From an uncultured Bacilli bacterium (GTDB taxonomy: Bacteria > Bacillota_I > Bacilli_A > RF39 > UBA660): 26,552 nt of DNA. The stretch is taken from NCBI GenBank assembly GCA_910587535.1, contig CAJUKM010000019.1, positions 1 through 26,552 on the forward strand. The letters run 5' to 3'. Both the position numbers and the translations under genes were made by a program. Shown here in pieces: positions 15,475 through 22,162 of this stretch (positions are counted from its first letter, which is position 1; each line of letters opens with the position of its first letter). Below the pieces are notes generated by a model, which worked only from the letters and a program-made list of their open reading frames with translations, ran no database searches and was not told where the DNA came from.

Positions 15475-15560
15475 ATGCAAAAATGGATAAGCGAATAATC
15501 TTCCCGTATAAACAACTTCCCGTTTTATATGTCTTAACTATCCATTTTTTACTCTTATAA
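15464..15560 (-). ncRNA. Tetrahydrofolate (THF) riboswitch
   Basis: The minus-strand leader of folT fits the THF-I aptamer. The closing stem P1 is ATAAG with CTTAT. AGTA follows P1, as in the consensus. An 11-bp stem joins AAAAATGGATA and TATCCATTTTT. GTTAAG follows its 5' strand, and GGGAAGTTG sits in the side hairpin (consensus GGGAnGUyG). The 3' signature TTGCATTCCGCTTAT matches the consensus UUGCAuCCGCU. THF binding is known to lower expression of folate uptake and synthesis genes, which fits folT directly downstream. The ligand-bound state would leave P1 closed and allow the terminator. Confidence 0.82.
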
Positions 15561-15583
15561 ATATATATTTAGTTTTATTTGAA

Positions 15584-15610
15584 TCTATAAAAATTTTAGA
15601 TTTTTATAGA
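15584..15610. repeat. 11-bp perfect inverted repeat
   Basis: TCTATAAAAAT and ATTTTTATAGA around TTTAG, with no T run on either side. It lies between the folT leader and the tRNA operon and could be an operator or the end of an unseen transcript. The remainder of this 414-base gap (about 15611-15746) is AT-rich with no ORF I can support; it has one imperfect palindrome centred on ATCTAGAT at 15700-15707. Confidence 0.5.
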
Positions 15611-15746
15611 ATAGACTTATACATTTTCGCATAGTAATCACTTCCATTAATTAGATGATATCACTGTGAATTAAAAAAATAAACTTTTTTTTAAATTCGA
15701 TCTAGATGAATATTATTTTGAGAGGTGAATAAATTAAAAATAGTGG

Positions 15747-15776
15747 TTGACACTAGAAAAAAGTTTATGTTATAAT
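15747..15776 (+). promoter_or_regulatory. Promoter of the tRNA operon
   Basis: TTGACA, 18 bases, TATAAT, with TG one base upstream of the -10: a near-consensus stable-RNA promoter. It lies 35 bases before tRNA-Ser. Confidence 0.85.
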
Positions 15777-15810
15777 CAGTTTGTCACTTAAAAAGCGACC
15801 GATTACAGCT

Positions 15811-15901
15811 GGAGAAATACCCAAGTCTGGTTGAAGGGACTGGTCTTGAAAACCAGGAGGTCGGAAACGGCGCGGGGGTTCGAATCCCTCTTTCTCCGCC
15901 A
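15811..15901 (+). tRNA. tRNA-Ser (TGA)
   Basis: Acceptor GGAGAAA with TTTCTCC, discriminator G, encoded CCA, and the long variable arm typical of class II tRNAs. The anticodon loop CTTGAAA gives anticodon TGA. First tRNA of a four-gene operon. Confidence 0.96.
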
Positions 15902-15921
15902 CTTATATTTTTATTATTTAT

Positions 15922-15996
15922 CGCGGGATGGAGCAGCGGTAGCTCGCCGGGCTCATAACCCGGAGGTCGTAGGTTCAAATCCTTCTCCCGCAACCA
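15922..15996 (+). tRNA. Initiator tRNA-fMet (CAT)
   Basis: The anticodon loop CTCATAA (CAT) sits on a stem with three G:C pairs (GGG/CCC). The first base C1 does not pair with A72. Both are initiator marks. CCA is encoded. Confidence 0.95.
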
Positions 15997-15998
15997 AT

Positions 15999-16075
15999 GG
16001 TTCGTTAGTCTAGTGGTCTATGACGCCTGCCTGTCACGCAGGAGATCACGGGTTCAAATCCCGTACGAACCGCCA
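15999..16075 (+). tRNA. tRNA-Asp (GTC)
   Basis: Acceptor GGTTCGT with ACGAACC, discriminator G, anticodon loop CTGTCAC, and CCA encoded. Only two bases separate it from tRNA-fMet. Confidence 0.96.
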
Positions 16076-16082
16076 TTTTTTT

Positions 16083-16158
<76 letters not shown>

Positions 16159-16168
16159 GTAAGATTTT

Positions 16169-16194
16169 AAAGCCTTTAATGGCTTTTTATTTTC
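16169..16194 (+). terminator. Terminator of the tRNA operon
   Basis: AAAGCC and GGCTTT around TTTAAT, followed by TTATTTT, ten bases after the CCA of tRNA-Phe. Confidence 0.85.
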
Positions 16195-16219
16195 TCGTAA
16201 TTTGAAAGGAATATATTTT

Positions 16220-16615
16220 GTGAAAGTACTCAGTTTAACAGAACCATATGCTACTCTTATAAAAGATGGGATTAAAAGTATCGAAACTAGAAGTTGGAAA
16301 ACTAATTACCGTGGTAAATTGTATATCCATGCTAGTTCTACTAAAATTCCGAAAGAATATAGTAACAATAAAGAGTTGATGTCTCTCGTTAAATCTGAGA
16401 GCTTTAGTCATGGACATATAATATGTTCTTGTCAATTAGAAGATTGTATCCCGATGACTGAAGAGTTCGTTTTAGATATAAAAAGAAATATGAAAACTGA
16501 ATATGTAACTGGCGATTATTCTAAAGGTAGATATGCTTGGATATTAAAAGACATAGAAATTTTGGATAAGCCGATCAAAGCTAAGGGACATTTGGGTATT
16601 TGGAATTTAGACTAG
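16220..16615 (+). CDS. ASCH-domain protein
   Basis: A 131-residue protein starting at GTG 16220 with AAAGGA nine bases upstream; the upstream TTG at 16202 lies before that SD. The ASCH fold is clear: VLSLTEPYATLIKDGIKSIE with TRSWKTNYRGKLYIHAS at the N-terminus, and GRYAWILKDIEIL with KGHLGIWN at the end. ASCH domains are PUA-like beta-barrels that bind RNA or modified bases; some cleave acylated nucleosides or act on tRNA. Its position just after a tRNA operon fits but does not prove an RNA role. The precise function is not known. Confidence 0.88.
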   Translation: MKVLSLTEPYATLIKDGIKSIETRSWKTNYRGKLYIHASSTKIPKEYSNNKELMSLVKSESFSHGHIICSCQLEDCIPMTEEFVLDIKRNMKTEYVTGDYSKGRYAWILKDIEILDKPIKAKGHLGIWNLD

Positions 16616-16650
16616 AGGAAATCTTAATTCTTTTTAATCATTATATTTTG

Positions 16651-16679
16651 AAAAAAGTGGGATTATAACCTACTTTTTT
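16651..16679 (+). terminator. Terminator after the ASCH gene
   Basis: An 11-bp stem (AAAAAAGTGGG with CCTACTTTTTT, one G-U pair) around ATTATAA, ending in T residues. Confidence 0.8.
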
Positions 16680-16689
16680 GTTTGAATAC

Positions 16690-16718
16690 TTGAATTATTT
16701 CTACTTATATTATATAAT
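16690..16718 (+). promoter_or_regulatory. Promoter of eno
   Basis: TTGAAT, 17 bases, TATAAT. The predicted start is about 20 bases before the ATG. Confidence 0.8.
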
Positions 16719-16744
16719 CGTTATTAGAATAAAGGGTGATTCGA

Positions 16745-17992
16745 ATGACTAAGATAACTGGCTTGTGTGCCCATGAAATACTTGATTCGAGAGGTAATCC
16801 TACTATCTACTGTGAAATGCAAATAGAAAATAATATTTTAGTAAGTGCAAGTGTACCTAGTGGAGCTTCGACCGGTAAGAGAGAGGCATTAGAACTGCGG
16901 GATGGCGTGCAAAATAGATACGATGGAAAGGGAGTTAAAAAGGCTGTAGCTAATATAAATGAGATAATTAAATCTAGGATCTTAGGTTTAGAACTCGATC
17001 AAAGTGCTATCGACAATTTATTAATAGAATTAGATGGTACTAAAAATAAATCTTTTTTAGGAGCAAACGCTACGCTGGCTGTTTCTCTTTGTGTATTGAA
17101 AGCCCTTGCCAAAGTTAATGATAAAGAAATATACGAATATTTGAGCAATGGAAGAATTTCTATGCCTATAGCAATGATGAACATATTAAACGGTGGAATG
17201 CATGCTAGTAATGGTGTGGATATTCAAGAGTTTATGATAATTCCAACTGTGAAAACCATTCACGAGAGAGTGAGATGTGGTTCAGAAATTTTTCACAAAT
17301 TGGGTGCCATTTTAAAGAAAAAAGGTTTGTCTACTGGACTCGGTGATGAAGGTGGCTATGCTCCTAAGCTCGTCAGTTCTACTGAAGCTTTGGATCTGAT
17401 CGTCGAAGCGATTAAAAAAGCAGGCTATATTCCAGGAAAAGACGTTTTCATAGCGTTAGATGTCGCTGCTAGCACTTTCTATGATGAAGATAATGGTACT
17501 TATAAACTTGAAAGTACTAGAATGAATGTCGACGGAATGATAAGTTTTTATAAATACCTAACTGAAAAATATCCAATTATAAGTATTGAAGATCCATTCG
17601 ATGAATCAGATTTAGATGCATTAGCTAAAATGACTTCTATGCTCGGCGATAAAATAATGATTGTTGGTGACGATTATTTTGTCACTAATAAGGAATATTT
17701 AAAAGAAGCTATAGAACGCAAAGCAGGCAATACGATATTGATCAAGCCTAATCAAATCGGAACAGTGACTGAGATGATCGAAACGATAAAACTTGCTAAG
17801 GAAAGCGATTATAAGACGATAATTAGCCATAGAAGTGCCGAGACAGTCGACACTACCATAGCCGATTTAGCCGTTGCCTTAGATACAGGATTGATAAAAA
17901 CAGGATCTCTTTCAAGAGGTGAGAGAATTGAAAAATATAATCGTTTGATGCTAATAGAAGATAAACTGTGTGGAAAGAGTGAATTGGGGTGA
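16745..17992 (+). CDS. eno: Enolase
   Basis: The 415-residue product has the enolase marks in order: EILDSRGNPT at the N-terminus, SVPSGASTGKREA loop, NILNGGMHASNGVDIQEFMI with the substrate-binding His, GLGDEGGYAP with the catalytic Glu, metal ligands in ALDVAAS, SIEDPFDE and VGDDYFVTN, catalytic Lys in LIKPNQIGT, and SHRSAETVDTTIADLAVA. It converts 2-phosphoglycerate to phosphoenolpyruvate. ATG 16745 is preceded by AAAGGGTG. It is slightly short, with a few unusual substitutions (GMHASN where GAHADN is common). No other glycolysis gene is nearby; it is co-transcribed with a signal-peptidase homologue. Confidence 0.97.
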   Translation: MTKITGLCAHEILDSRGNPTIYCEMQIENNILVSASVPSGASTGKREALELRDGVQNRYDGKGVKKAVANINEIIKSRILGLELDQSAIDNLLIELDGTKNKSFLGANATLAVSLCVLKALAKVNDKEIYEYLSNGRISMPIAMMNILNGGMHASNGVDIQEFMIIPTVKTIHERVRCGSEIFHKLGAILKKKGLSTGLGDEGGYAPKLVSSTEALDLIVEAIKKAGYIPGKDVFIALDVAASTFYDEDNGTYKLESTRMNVDGMISFYKYLTEKYPIISIEDPFDESDLDALAKMTSMLGDKIMIVGDDYFVTNKEYLKEAIERKAGNTILIKPNQIGTVTEMIETIKLAKESDYKTIISHRSAETVDTTIADLAVALDTGLIKTGSLSRGERIEKYNRLMLIEDKLCGKSELG

Positions 17993-17997
17993 TTTAA

Positions 17998-18525
17998 TTG
18001 AAAAGTTTGTTGCGTGCTCTAGGAAATGTATTCTTAACTGTGTTAGTCATGCTGCTAATAGTATATGGATGGGCATTTTTAGAGTTAAAAATATTGTTAA
18101 AAGGTCAACCAGAGATATTTGGATTTGTATTTTATATGCAAGAGAGCGATGATATGGCTCCTCAATTCGAATCTAAAGATGTAATCATAATAAAAAAAGG
18201 TGATCAATATAAAGCCGGAGATATAGTCTTATACTTTGACGGTAAAGATAGTACTTATAAGGTACATCAGGTTGTATCTCTTTCAGGAGATTCTGTTACT
18301 ACAAAATGTGCAAAGTGTACTGCAAATAATGAGGCTATAAGTACAGATAACGTCGTAGGTAGAGCTGTAGGTAAGGTCTTATTTATGGGAGCTGTCGTAA
18401 ATTTCTTCAAGCAAAAAAGTGTTTTGATCGGAATAGCCATTATAGGTCTTACATTCCTTGCTATCAGTCAATATTTAGAATTTAAACCGAAGAAAAAGAA
18501 AACTCTCGAAGTAGACCAAAACTAG
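17998..18525 (+). CDS. Signal peptidase I-like protein (archaeal/SipW type) lacking the catalytic Ser
   Basis: The start is TTG 17998, five bases after the enolase stop. Its SD (GGGGTGA) overlaps that stop, so translation is coupled. The 175-residue product has a membrane helix at each end (about 8-30 and 140-160), as in SipW/Sec11-type signal peptidases. It keeps the box around the active site: ESDDMAPQF aligns with the usual SGSMEPxF, and YKVHQVV carries the His base (His90) of this type. The nucleophile Ser just before Met is replaced by Asp52. A CAKC pair lies in the exported domain. It is probably inactive as a peptidase or uses another mechanism. Confidence 0.8.
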   Translation: MKSLLRALGNVFLTVLVMLLIVYGWAFLELKILLKGQPEIFGFVFYMQESDDMAPQFESKDVIIIKKGDQYKAGDIVLYFDGKDSTYKVHQVVSLSGDSVTTKCAKCTANNEAISTDNVVGRAVGKVLFMGAVVNFFKQKSVLIGIAIIGLTFLAISQYLEFKPKKKKTLEVDQN

Positions 18526-18554
18526 TTGCAAATTGTCAGACGAACTGATAAAAT
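18526..18554 (+). promoter_or_regulatory. Promoter of tRNA-Glu
   Basis: TTGCAA starts right after the stop codon of the signal-peptidase-like gene; 17 bases later comes TAAAAT. Confidence 0.55.
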
Positions 18555-18557
18555 AAA

Positions 18558-18578
18558 AAATGTCTTTTATAGACATTT
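18558..18578 (+). other. Hairpin directly before tRNA-Glu
   Basis: AAATGTCT and AGACATTT around TTTAT, ending two bases before the tRNA. With almost no T run it is a weak terminator for the eno operon at best; it may instead be part of the tRNA precursor leader. Confidence 0.55.
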
Positions 18579-18580
18579 AT

Positions 18581-18657
18581 GGCCTGTTGGTGAAGCGGTC
18601 TAACACATAGCCCTCTCAAGGCTACATACATGGGTTCAAATCCCATACAGGTCACCA
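18581..18657 (+). tRNA. tRNA-Glu (CTC)
   Basis: Acceptor GGCCTGT with ACAGGTC (one G-U pair), discriminator A, encoded CCA. The anticodon stem TAGCC/GGCTA holds loop CTCTCAA, anticodon CTC. It reads GAG, the less common Glu codon in AT-rich genomes. Confidence 0.9.
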
Positions 18658-18669
18658 AATATGTATTTT

Positions 18670-18698
18670 AAAGCCTTTATTTGCAGGCTTTTTATTTT
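18670..18698 (+). terminator. Terminator of tRNA-Glu
   Basis: AAAGCCT and AGGCTTT around TTATTTGC, followed by TTATTTTT. Confidence 0.85.
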
Positions 18699-18812
18699 TG
18701 GACTTTGTTTAATTTTTTCTATATCATAATTAACGTTAAAAGGACATTCATTTTAACTGACAAAAATTGCTCAAACTATCGCTATTTGTCTGTTGTATTT
18801 ATTAGAAATTGA

Positions 18813-18841
18813 TTGAAAAAGATATTAAAGTGAGATAAAAT
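18813..18841 (+). promoter_or_regulatory. Promoter of tRNA-Gln
   Basis: TTGAAA, 17 bases, TAAAAT; the predicted start is about 23 bases before the tRNA. Confidence 0.6.
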
Positions 18842-18870
18842 GATATTGTACTTTAAATGAGTGAGCATAT

Positions 18871-18946
18871 TGTCCCATAGCCAAGTGGTAAGGCATCAGA
18901 CTCTGAATCTGACATTCCGTTGGTTCGAATCCAACTGGGACAACCA
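18871..18946 (+). tRNA. tRNA-Gln (CTG)
   Basis: Acceptor TGTCCCA with TGGGACA (U1-A72, a Gln mark), discriminator A, encoded CCA. The anticodon stem TCAGA/TCTGA holds loop CTCTGAA, anticodon CTG. Confidence 0.93.
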
Positions 18947-18957
18947 AGTAAATCTAT

Positions 18958-18979
18958 AATTCTCGGACGAGAATTTTTT
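18958..18979 (+). terminator. Terminator of tRNA-Gln
   Basis: AATTCTC and GAGAATT around GGAC, followed by TTTT. Confidence 0.85.
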
Positions 18980-18997
18980 ATTTATATTAAATAAACT

Positions 18998-19022
18998 AAA
19001 AAAGAAGATTTTAGTCTTCTTT
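18998..19022 (-). terminator. Terminator overlapping the stop codon of the 19730 gene
   Basis: On the minus strand AAAGAAGA and TCTTCTTT around CTAAAA, then further T residues. The stop codon lies in the loop. Confidence 0.8.
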
Positions 19023-19730
19023 CTTTGAATATATTATTTCGATAGTTCCTAGCAACTCTTTAATATAATCTTCTGTAAAATAATCGCTTTTTTGGAAAGA
19101 AAGAATATATCGTCTGCTTCTATCCAAAATATTTACTTCGACATTTTTTGAGTTTTCAATAGCGTAACCGAGATGCTTTCCTTCTAATTCGTGGAATATA
19201 CTATCTTTGGGAAGAACGTTATTAGCAAGGAATTTAGTGACATAATTCATCTTTATTTCATTAATACTCATAAATATGCTTGGCTTTTTCTCTTTATAGT
19301 TAATAATATACTTCATAAATTCGACGTCGTTTTCAAAGTTATTTTTTATTATGAATTTTTCTATATCATTCTTATTAATCGACGTGTTAAGTATATCAAA
19401 TTGATTATTGAATCCGGCAATATGCGTAGTATATTCTATAATTTTGAAGCCTACCTTTTGTCCATCGATAGTGTTTGTCAAAGTGTATGTATTATTTGAT
19501 TTTTCGATTTTAAACTCTTTAAAGTCATCTCTAATCCTTATATTATCTAAAATTAATAGTTCTTTATTTTTAGGTTCTCTTTTTATATCCCATGTGTCAG
19601 CGATAACCGCATTTTTAGTATTTAACTCTCCTATACTATATTTTTTTATACAAAATATTTTGTAACAAAAGTAAATGATTATTAAGGAAACTATTGCTAA
19701 AACTATAAGTATTTTTCTATTTTTTTTCAT
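19011..19730 (-). CDS. Membrane-anchored protein of unknown function
   Basis: A 239-residue protein with a Lys/Arg-rich N-terminus and one membrane helix (about residues 7-26) that could also be an uncleaved signal. The remaining part lies outside the cell, is rich in Lys, Asn and Ile, and looks folded (alternating beta-type stretches such as NTYTLTNTI and KVGFKIIEYTTHIAGF, with helices at the C-terminus). No family is recognised. No clear SD precedes the ATG, and it begins 24 bases after the stop of the secreted protein upstream, so translation probably depends on coupling within that operon. Confidence 0.65.
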   Translation of the reverse strand: MKKNRKILIVLAIVSLIIIYFCYKIFCIKKYSIGELNTKNAVIADTWDIKREPKNKELLILDNIRIRDDFKEFKIEKSNNTYTLTNTIDGQKVGFKIIEYTTHIAGFNNQFDILNTSINKNDIEKFIIKNNFENDVEFMKYIINYKEKKPSIFMSINEIKMNYVTKFLANNVLPKDSIFHELEGKHLGYAIENSKNVEVNILDRSRRYILSFQKSDYFTEDYIKELLGTIEIIYSKKED

Positions 19731-19754
19731 GTAAAGTAAGATTAGGCGATATTC

Positions 19755-20663
19755 TTATAAACCCATTTCCTCTCCTAGATTGTATGAAAGGTAAACTCCT
19801 TGCATACCATCATATTTGCTTCCAATTCCATTTTTCCATTCTAGACAGTTACCTAGTCCATAGTAAGAGAAATTGAAATTTAGTGCTTGTTGCAATGTAA
19901 CATCTGAAGTGGCGTGTTGATAAGTACCATATATATTGTAAGGATTATATGAGTTAACAGCTGTTAATGTCATAGATAATTCTAAAGTAGATTTAGTGTT
20001 ATCTACTACGTTCATCGCTATAGCAACACCTGCTGGAACACTGTCTACTATTTTAGTATTGTCACTGCTGCGATTATAGTTTATTACATTTCCATCCCAT
20101 TTTTGATATCCACTTATACTAGCATTTCCAGAATGAAGAAGGAGAGCCCCAGTTACAGGACGAAGCGCTATTACATCGAAAGATTTAACTTTTGGAATAG
20201 ATAACCAAGTGTTTGTTATTGTAGTTGCTTTAACTGAATTAGACCCAGTTACTTTCATCGTAAGTCTTTTCATATTAGTGGTGTGCGTTATATTCCAGTT
20301 AAAAGGTTCTATACTAGGTTTTTCTACGTAGTTTAATGCTTCTTTTTCTGATACTTCGGTTTCTTTTTTATCTACGAGGTTTCCATCTCTATCGTAATAT
20401 TCATCAGTTTGAATATATTTAACGGTAGTATCAGATTGTAAGTTTTCCTCATCCTTTAATAGGTCAAAAGCATCCTGAGTCATTGAATTTAGAGTATCTT
20501 CATCAAAGAATTTACTCAATTTTGCATACTGTTCTTGTGTTAAAGTTGCTCCTGATTCATTTTTATAATATGCTACATTGTCTAAAGCTGAGATATCTGT
20601 AGTGTTAATGCAAAGTAATCCTACAGAAAAAAGTGTTAGTCCTAAAATTTTTAAATTTTTCAT
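19755..20663 (-). CDS. Secreted protein of unknown function
   Basis: A 302-residue protein with a classical signal peptide (KNLKILGLTLFSVGLLCIN, probable cleavage after ISA near residue 26). The mature N-terminus has an acidic helical segment (LTQEQYAKLSKFFDED). The mature C-terminal two thirds are beta-rich, with repeated Thr, Asn and Tyr (for example KRLTMKVTGSNSVKATTI and YNPYNIYGTYQHA). There is no wall anchor, lipobox or enzyme motif. AGGAGG precedes the ATG at good spacing. It is upstream of, and probably co-transcribed with, the membrane-anchored protein, so the two may act together at the surface. Confidence 0.72.
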   Translation of the reverse strand: MKNLKILGLTLFSVGLLCINTTDISALDNVAYYKNESGATLTQEQYAKLSKFFDEDTLNSMTQDAFDLLKDEENLQSDTTVKYIQTDEYYDRDGNLVDKKETEVSEKEALNYVEKPSIEPFNWNITHTTNMKRLTMKVTGSNSVKATTITNTWLSIPKVKSFDVIALRPVTGALLLHSGNASISGYQKWDGNVINYNRSSDNTKIVDSVPAGVAIAMNVVDNTKSTLELSMTLTAVNSYNPYNIYGTYQHATSDVTLQQALNFNFSYYGLGNCLEWKNGIGSKYDGMQGVYLSYNLGEEMGL

Positions 20664-20707
20664 ATTTTTCCTCCTAATTAAAATGATAGATCTTTTAAAT
20701 TTTTAGC

Positions 20708-20763
20708 TTAGTCCATTTTAAACGCCTCCTCTTAAAATATATCTAACAGATCAAGAAGTGATC
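20708..20763 (-). promoter_or_regulatory. Leader of the secreted-protein gene: operator-like repeat and two-codon ORF
   Basis: On the minus strand an inverted repeat (GATCA, five bases, TGATC; 20749-20763) is followed by a strong SD (AGAGGAGGCG, 20723-20732). Eight bases after AGGAGG lies ATG GAC TAA (20708-20716), a Met-Asp ORF. The real gene has its own SD and starts 44 bases later. No clean -35/-10 pair is seen. The 258-base gap holds no other ORF I can support. Confidence 0.45.
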
Positions 20764-20884
20764 GGTTATTCAAATTATTAATGTCTTTTATGACATAAGT
20801 TTAATATAGTGAATTGAAAAGTTCCATAGTTTTGAATAGTTTTCTTGTCGAAATATAAGAGCTTTGCGTTGCGGTTATAAGCAA

Positions 20885-20913
20885 CAAAAAAATACCCGAT
20901 TAAGTCAGGTATT
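20885..20913 (-). terminator. Terminator of the OapA-like gene
   Basis: On the minus strand AATACCTGA and TCGGGTATT form a 9-bp stem (one G-U pair) around CTTAA, followed by seven or more T residues. Confidence 0.9.
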
Positions 20914-20921
20914 AAACAAGG

Positions 20922-21509
20922 CTAATCTTTTCTAAAAGTTATTATATCTAGTGTTTTAGAAAAAACGAATAGTATGCGATTTGCTTTGTTTATTGCGATG
21001 CTTTTCCCACACGCTTTTCCTCCTATAGTTAAGGCCGCAATTAAGCTTGTGACTATCAACGTTACAAATACAGGATTGAGCGAGTACATAGTGGAAAGTG
21101 AAGTCGCTATAGTAACCCCAGCACCTCCTGATAGTATGCCACATATATCCCCGATTACATCGTTACAAAAACTCGATACTTTTGAATTTATTTTGATAAG
21201 CTTTAGGGCTGTTTTTGCTCCCTTTACTTTTTTGGAGGCCATAGAGTTAAATACTTTTTTATCTGCTACAGTTACACTTATTCCAACCATATCGAATATT
21301 ATTCCTAAGTCTACAAATACAAAAAGTACTATAAGGCTTATCAAGACTGGTAGATTTGATATCAGGGCATCTGAGAAAATAGATAATACTAATGAAATTA
21401 AAAAGGCGATGACTGTAACTTGAATTATCCAAATGACGTTTTTATCTAAATGCCATACTCTGTTATTTTTTTTTACTTTTGAAGAATATTTGGTTTTTAT
21501 TTTTTTCAT
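20922..21509 (-). CDS. oapA: OapA-like OLE-associated membrane protein (CorB/DUF21-like)
   Basis: A 195-residue protein with a basic N-terminus and about four membrane helices (about 24-48, 52-76, 117-140 and 147-168). Between helices 2 and 3 lies a charged cytoplasmic segment with the family signature VTVADKKVFNSMASKKVKGA and FCNDVIGDICGILSGG. I know this family as the conserved membrane protein often annotated as a CorB-like Mg/Co transporter and, in OLE-bearing Bacillota, named OapA. OapA binds OLE RNA and holds it at the membrane, affecting tolerance to alcohols, cold and metal ions. The gene starts 20 bases after the large structured RNA. The name relies on signature memory plus context. 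Confidence 0.78.
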   Translation of the reverse strand: MKKIKTKYSSKVKKNNRVWHLDKNVIWIIQVTVIAFLISLVLSIFSDALISNLPVLISLIVLFVFVDLGIIFDMVGISVTVADKKVFNSMASKKVKGAKTALKLIKINSKVSSFCNDVIGDICGILSGGAGVTIATSLSTMYSLNPVFVTLIVTSLIAALTIGGKACGKSIAINKANRILFVFSKTLDIITFRKD

Positions 21510-21529
21510 ATATTTTTCACCATAAAAAT

Positions 21530-22104
21530 ATGAAATGAGGAGATTATCATAATAAACTTTGATTCTTAGGTCAGGTTGGATTTCCCTCTGATCAACTAAG
21601 TTATTACTAACTAAGCAGTTCCCTTTTAATGATCAGCTAATGCCGTTGCCGAGCAATCTTACCTGATTGCCACTTAGATACCACTGCAATCTTATAACAA
21701 TATCCACTCTAGGAGTTTTCCTCCCAATAAAATTATATTACTAAGGCTCTTTTGCAAAAACTGTTTCATGAAGCAATACTCGATCGATTTGATGTACACC
21801 AAAAGAAAGAGCTGTCATCAATCCCCACATTTTCACTCAAGTCAAGCTACGCTATCCCTAACTTTCGCCAGAAATAGGTTTAATCCCAGTTTGTAGGAAT
21901 ATCCCACAAAGAAGGGTCTCCACGAATAAATGGTACGGTTGCCGTATGCCGTTACGATCGCCCATAGATTCTTCATTTTCAGCATCCACCCCAAGCTGGG
22001 CGCAAGAAGCAAACACCAAAAGTTTCACAGATGTGCTCTTTAATGACTTTTTAGGGTCATCTTCGTAATGTTTTATTGACTAGAATAGTGTATCCTCATT
22101 TCAT
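21530..22104 (-). ncRNA. ole: Large structured RNA, interpreted as OLE RNA
   Basis: The 650-base gap has no supported ORF on either strand and is unusually G+C-rich for this window. Its ends are complementary over 12 bp (ATGAAATGAGGA at 22104-22093 with TCCTCATTTCAT at 21541-21530), closing a molecule of about 575 nt. Many inner stems are visible on the minus strand: ATGAC/GTCAT, TACGG/CCGTA around CAA, GCTCTTT/AAAGAGC, GGAG/CTCC around GAAAA, GATTGC/GCAATC and CTGATCA/TGATCAG. An extended -10 (TGATATAAT) ends six bases before the 5' strand of the closing stem. OLE RNA is ~610 nt, membrane-bound, and usually sits directly before oapA, as here. Confidence 0.72.
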
Positions 22105-22109
22105 CATCA

Positions 22110-22118
22110 ATTATATCA
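22110..22118 (-). promoter_or_regulatory. Extended -10 promoter of the large RNA
   Basis: Minus strand TG, A, TATAAT, ending six bases before the closing stem; this decides the transcribed strand. No good -35 is present. Confidence 0.6.
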
Positions 22119-22162
22119 TAAGTCAATTTCAATTTCTATAATAAGAAAAATACCTTCTATCT

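Noticed and set aside
18720..18800. Possible 0A-box pair (TGACAAA and TTTGTCTG) in the gap between tRNA genes
   Set aside because: Matches are partial, no Spo0A-type target lies downstream, and such AT-rich motifs recur by chance.
21530..22104. RNase P RNA or tmRNA as identity of the large RNA
   Set aside because: The RNase P core GAGGAAAGUCC and the tmRNA alanine-type acceptor with CCA end are both absent, and the length is too great.
21530..22104. ROOL or GOLLD as identity of the large RNA
   Set aside because: Length fits ROOL (~580 nt), so this stays a live alternative, but the OapA-like gene directly downstream and the absence of phage genes favour OLE.
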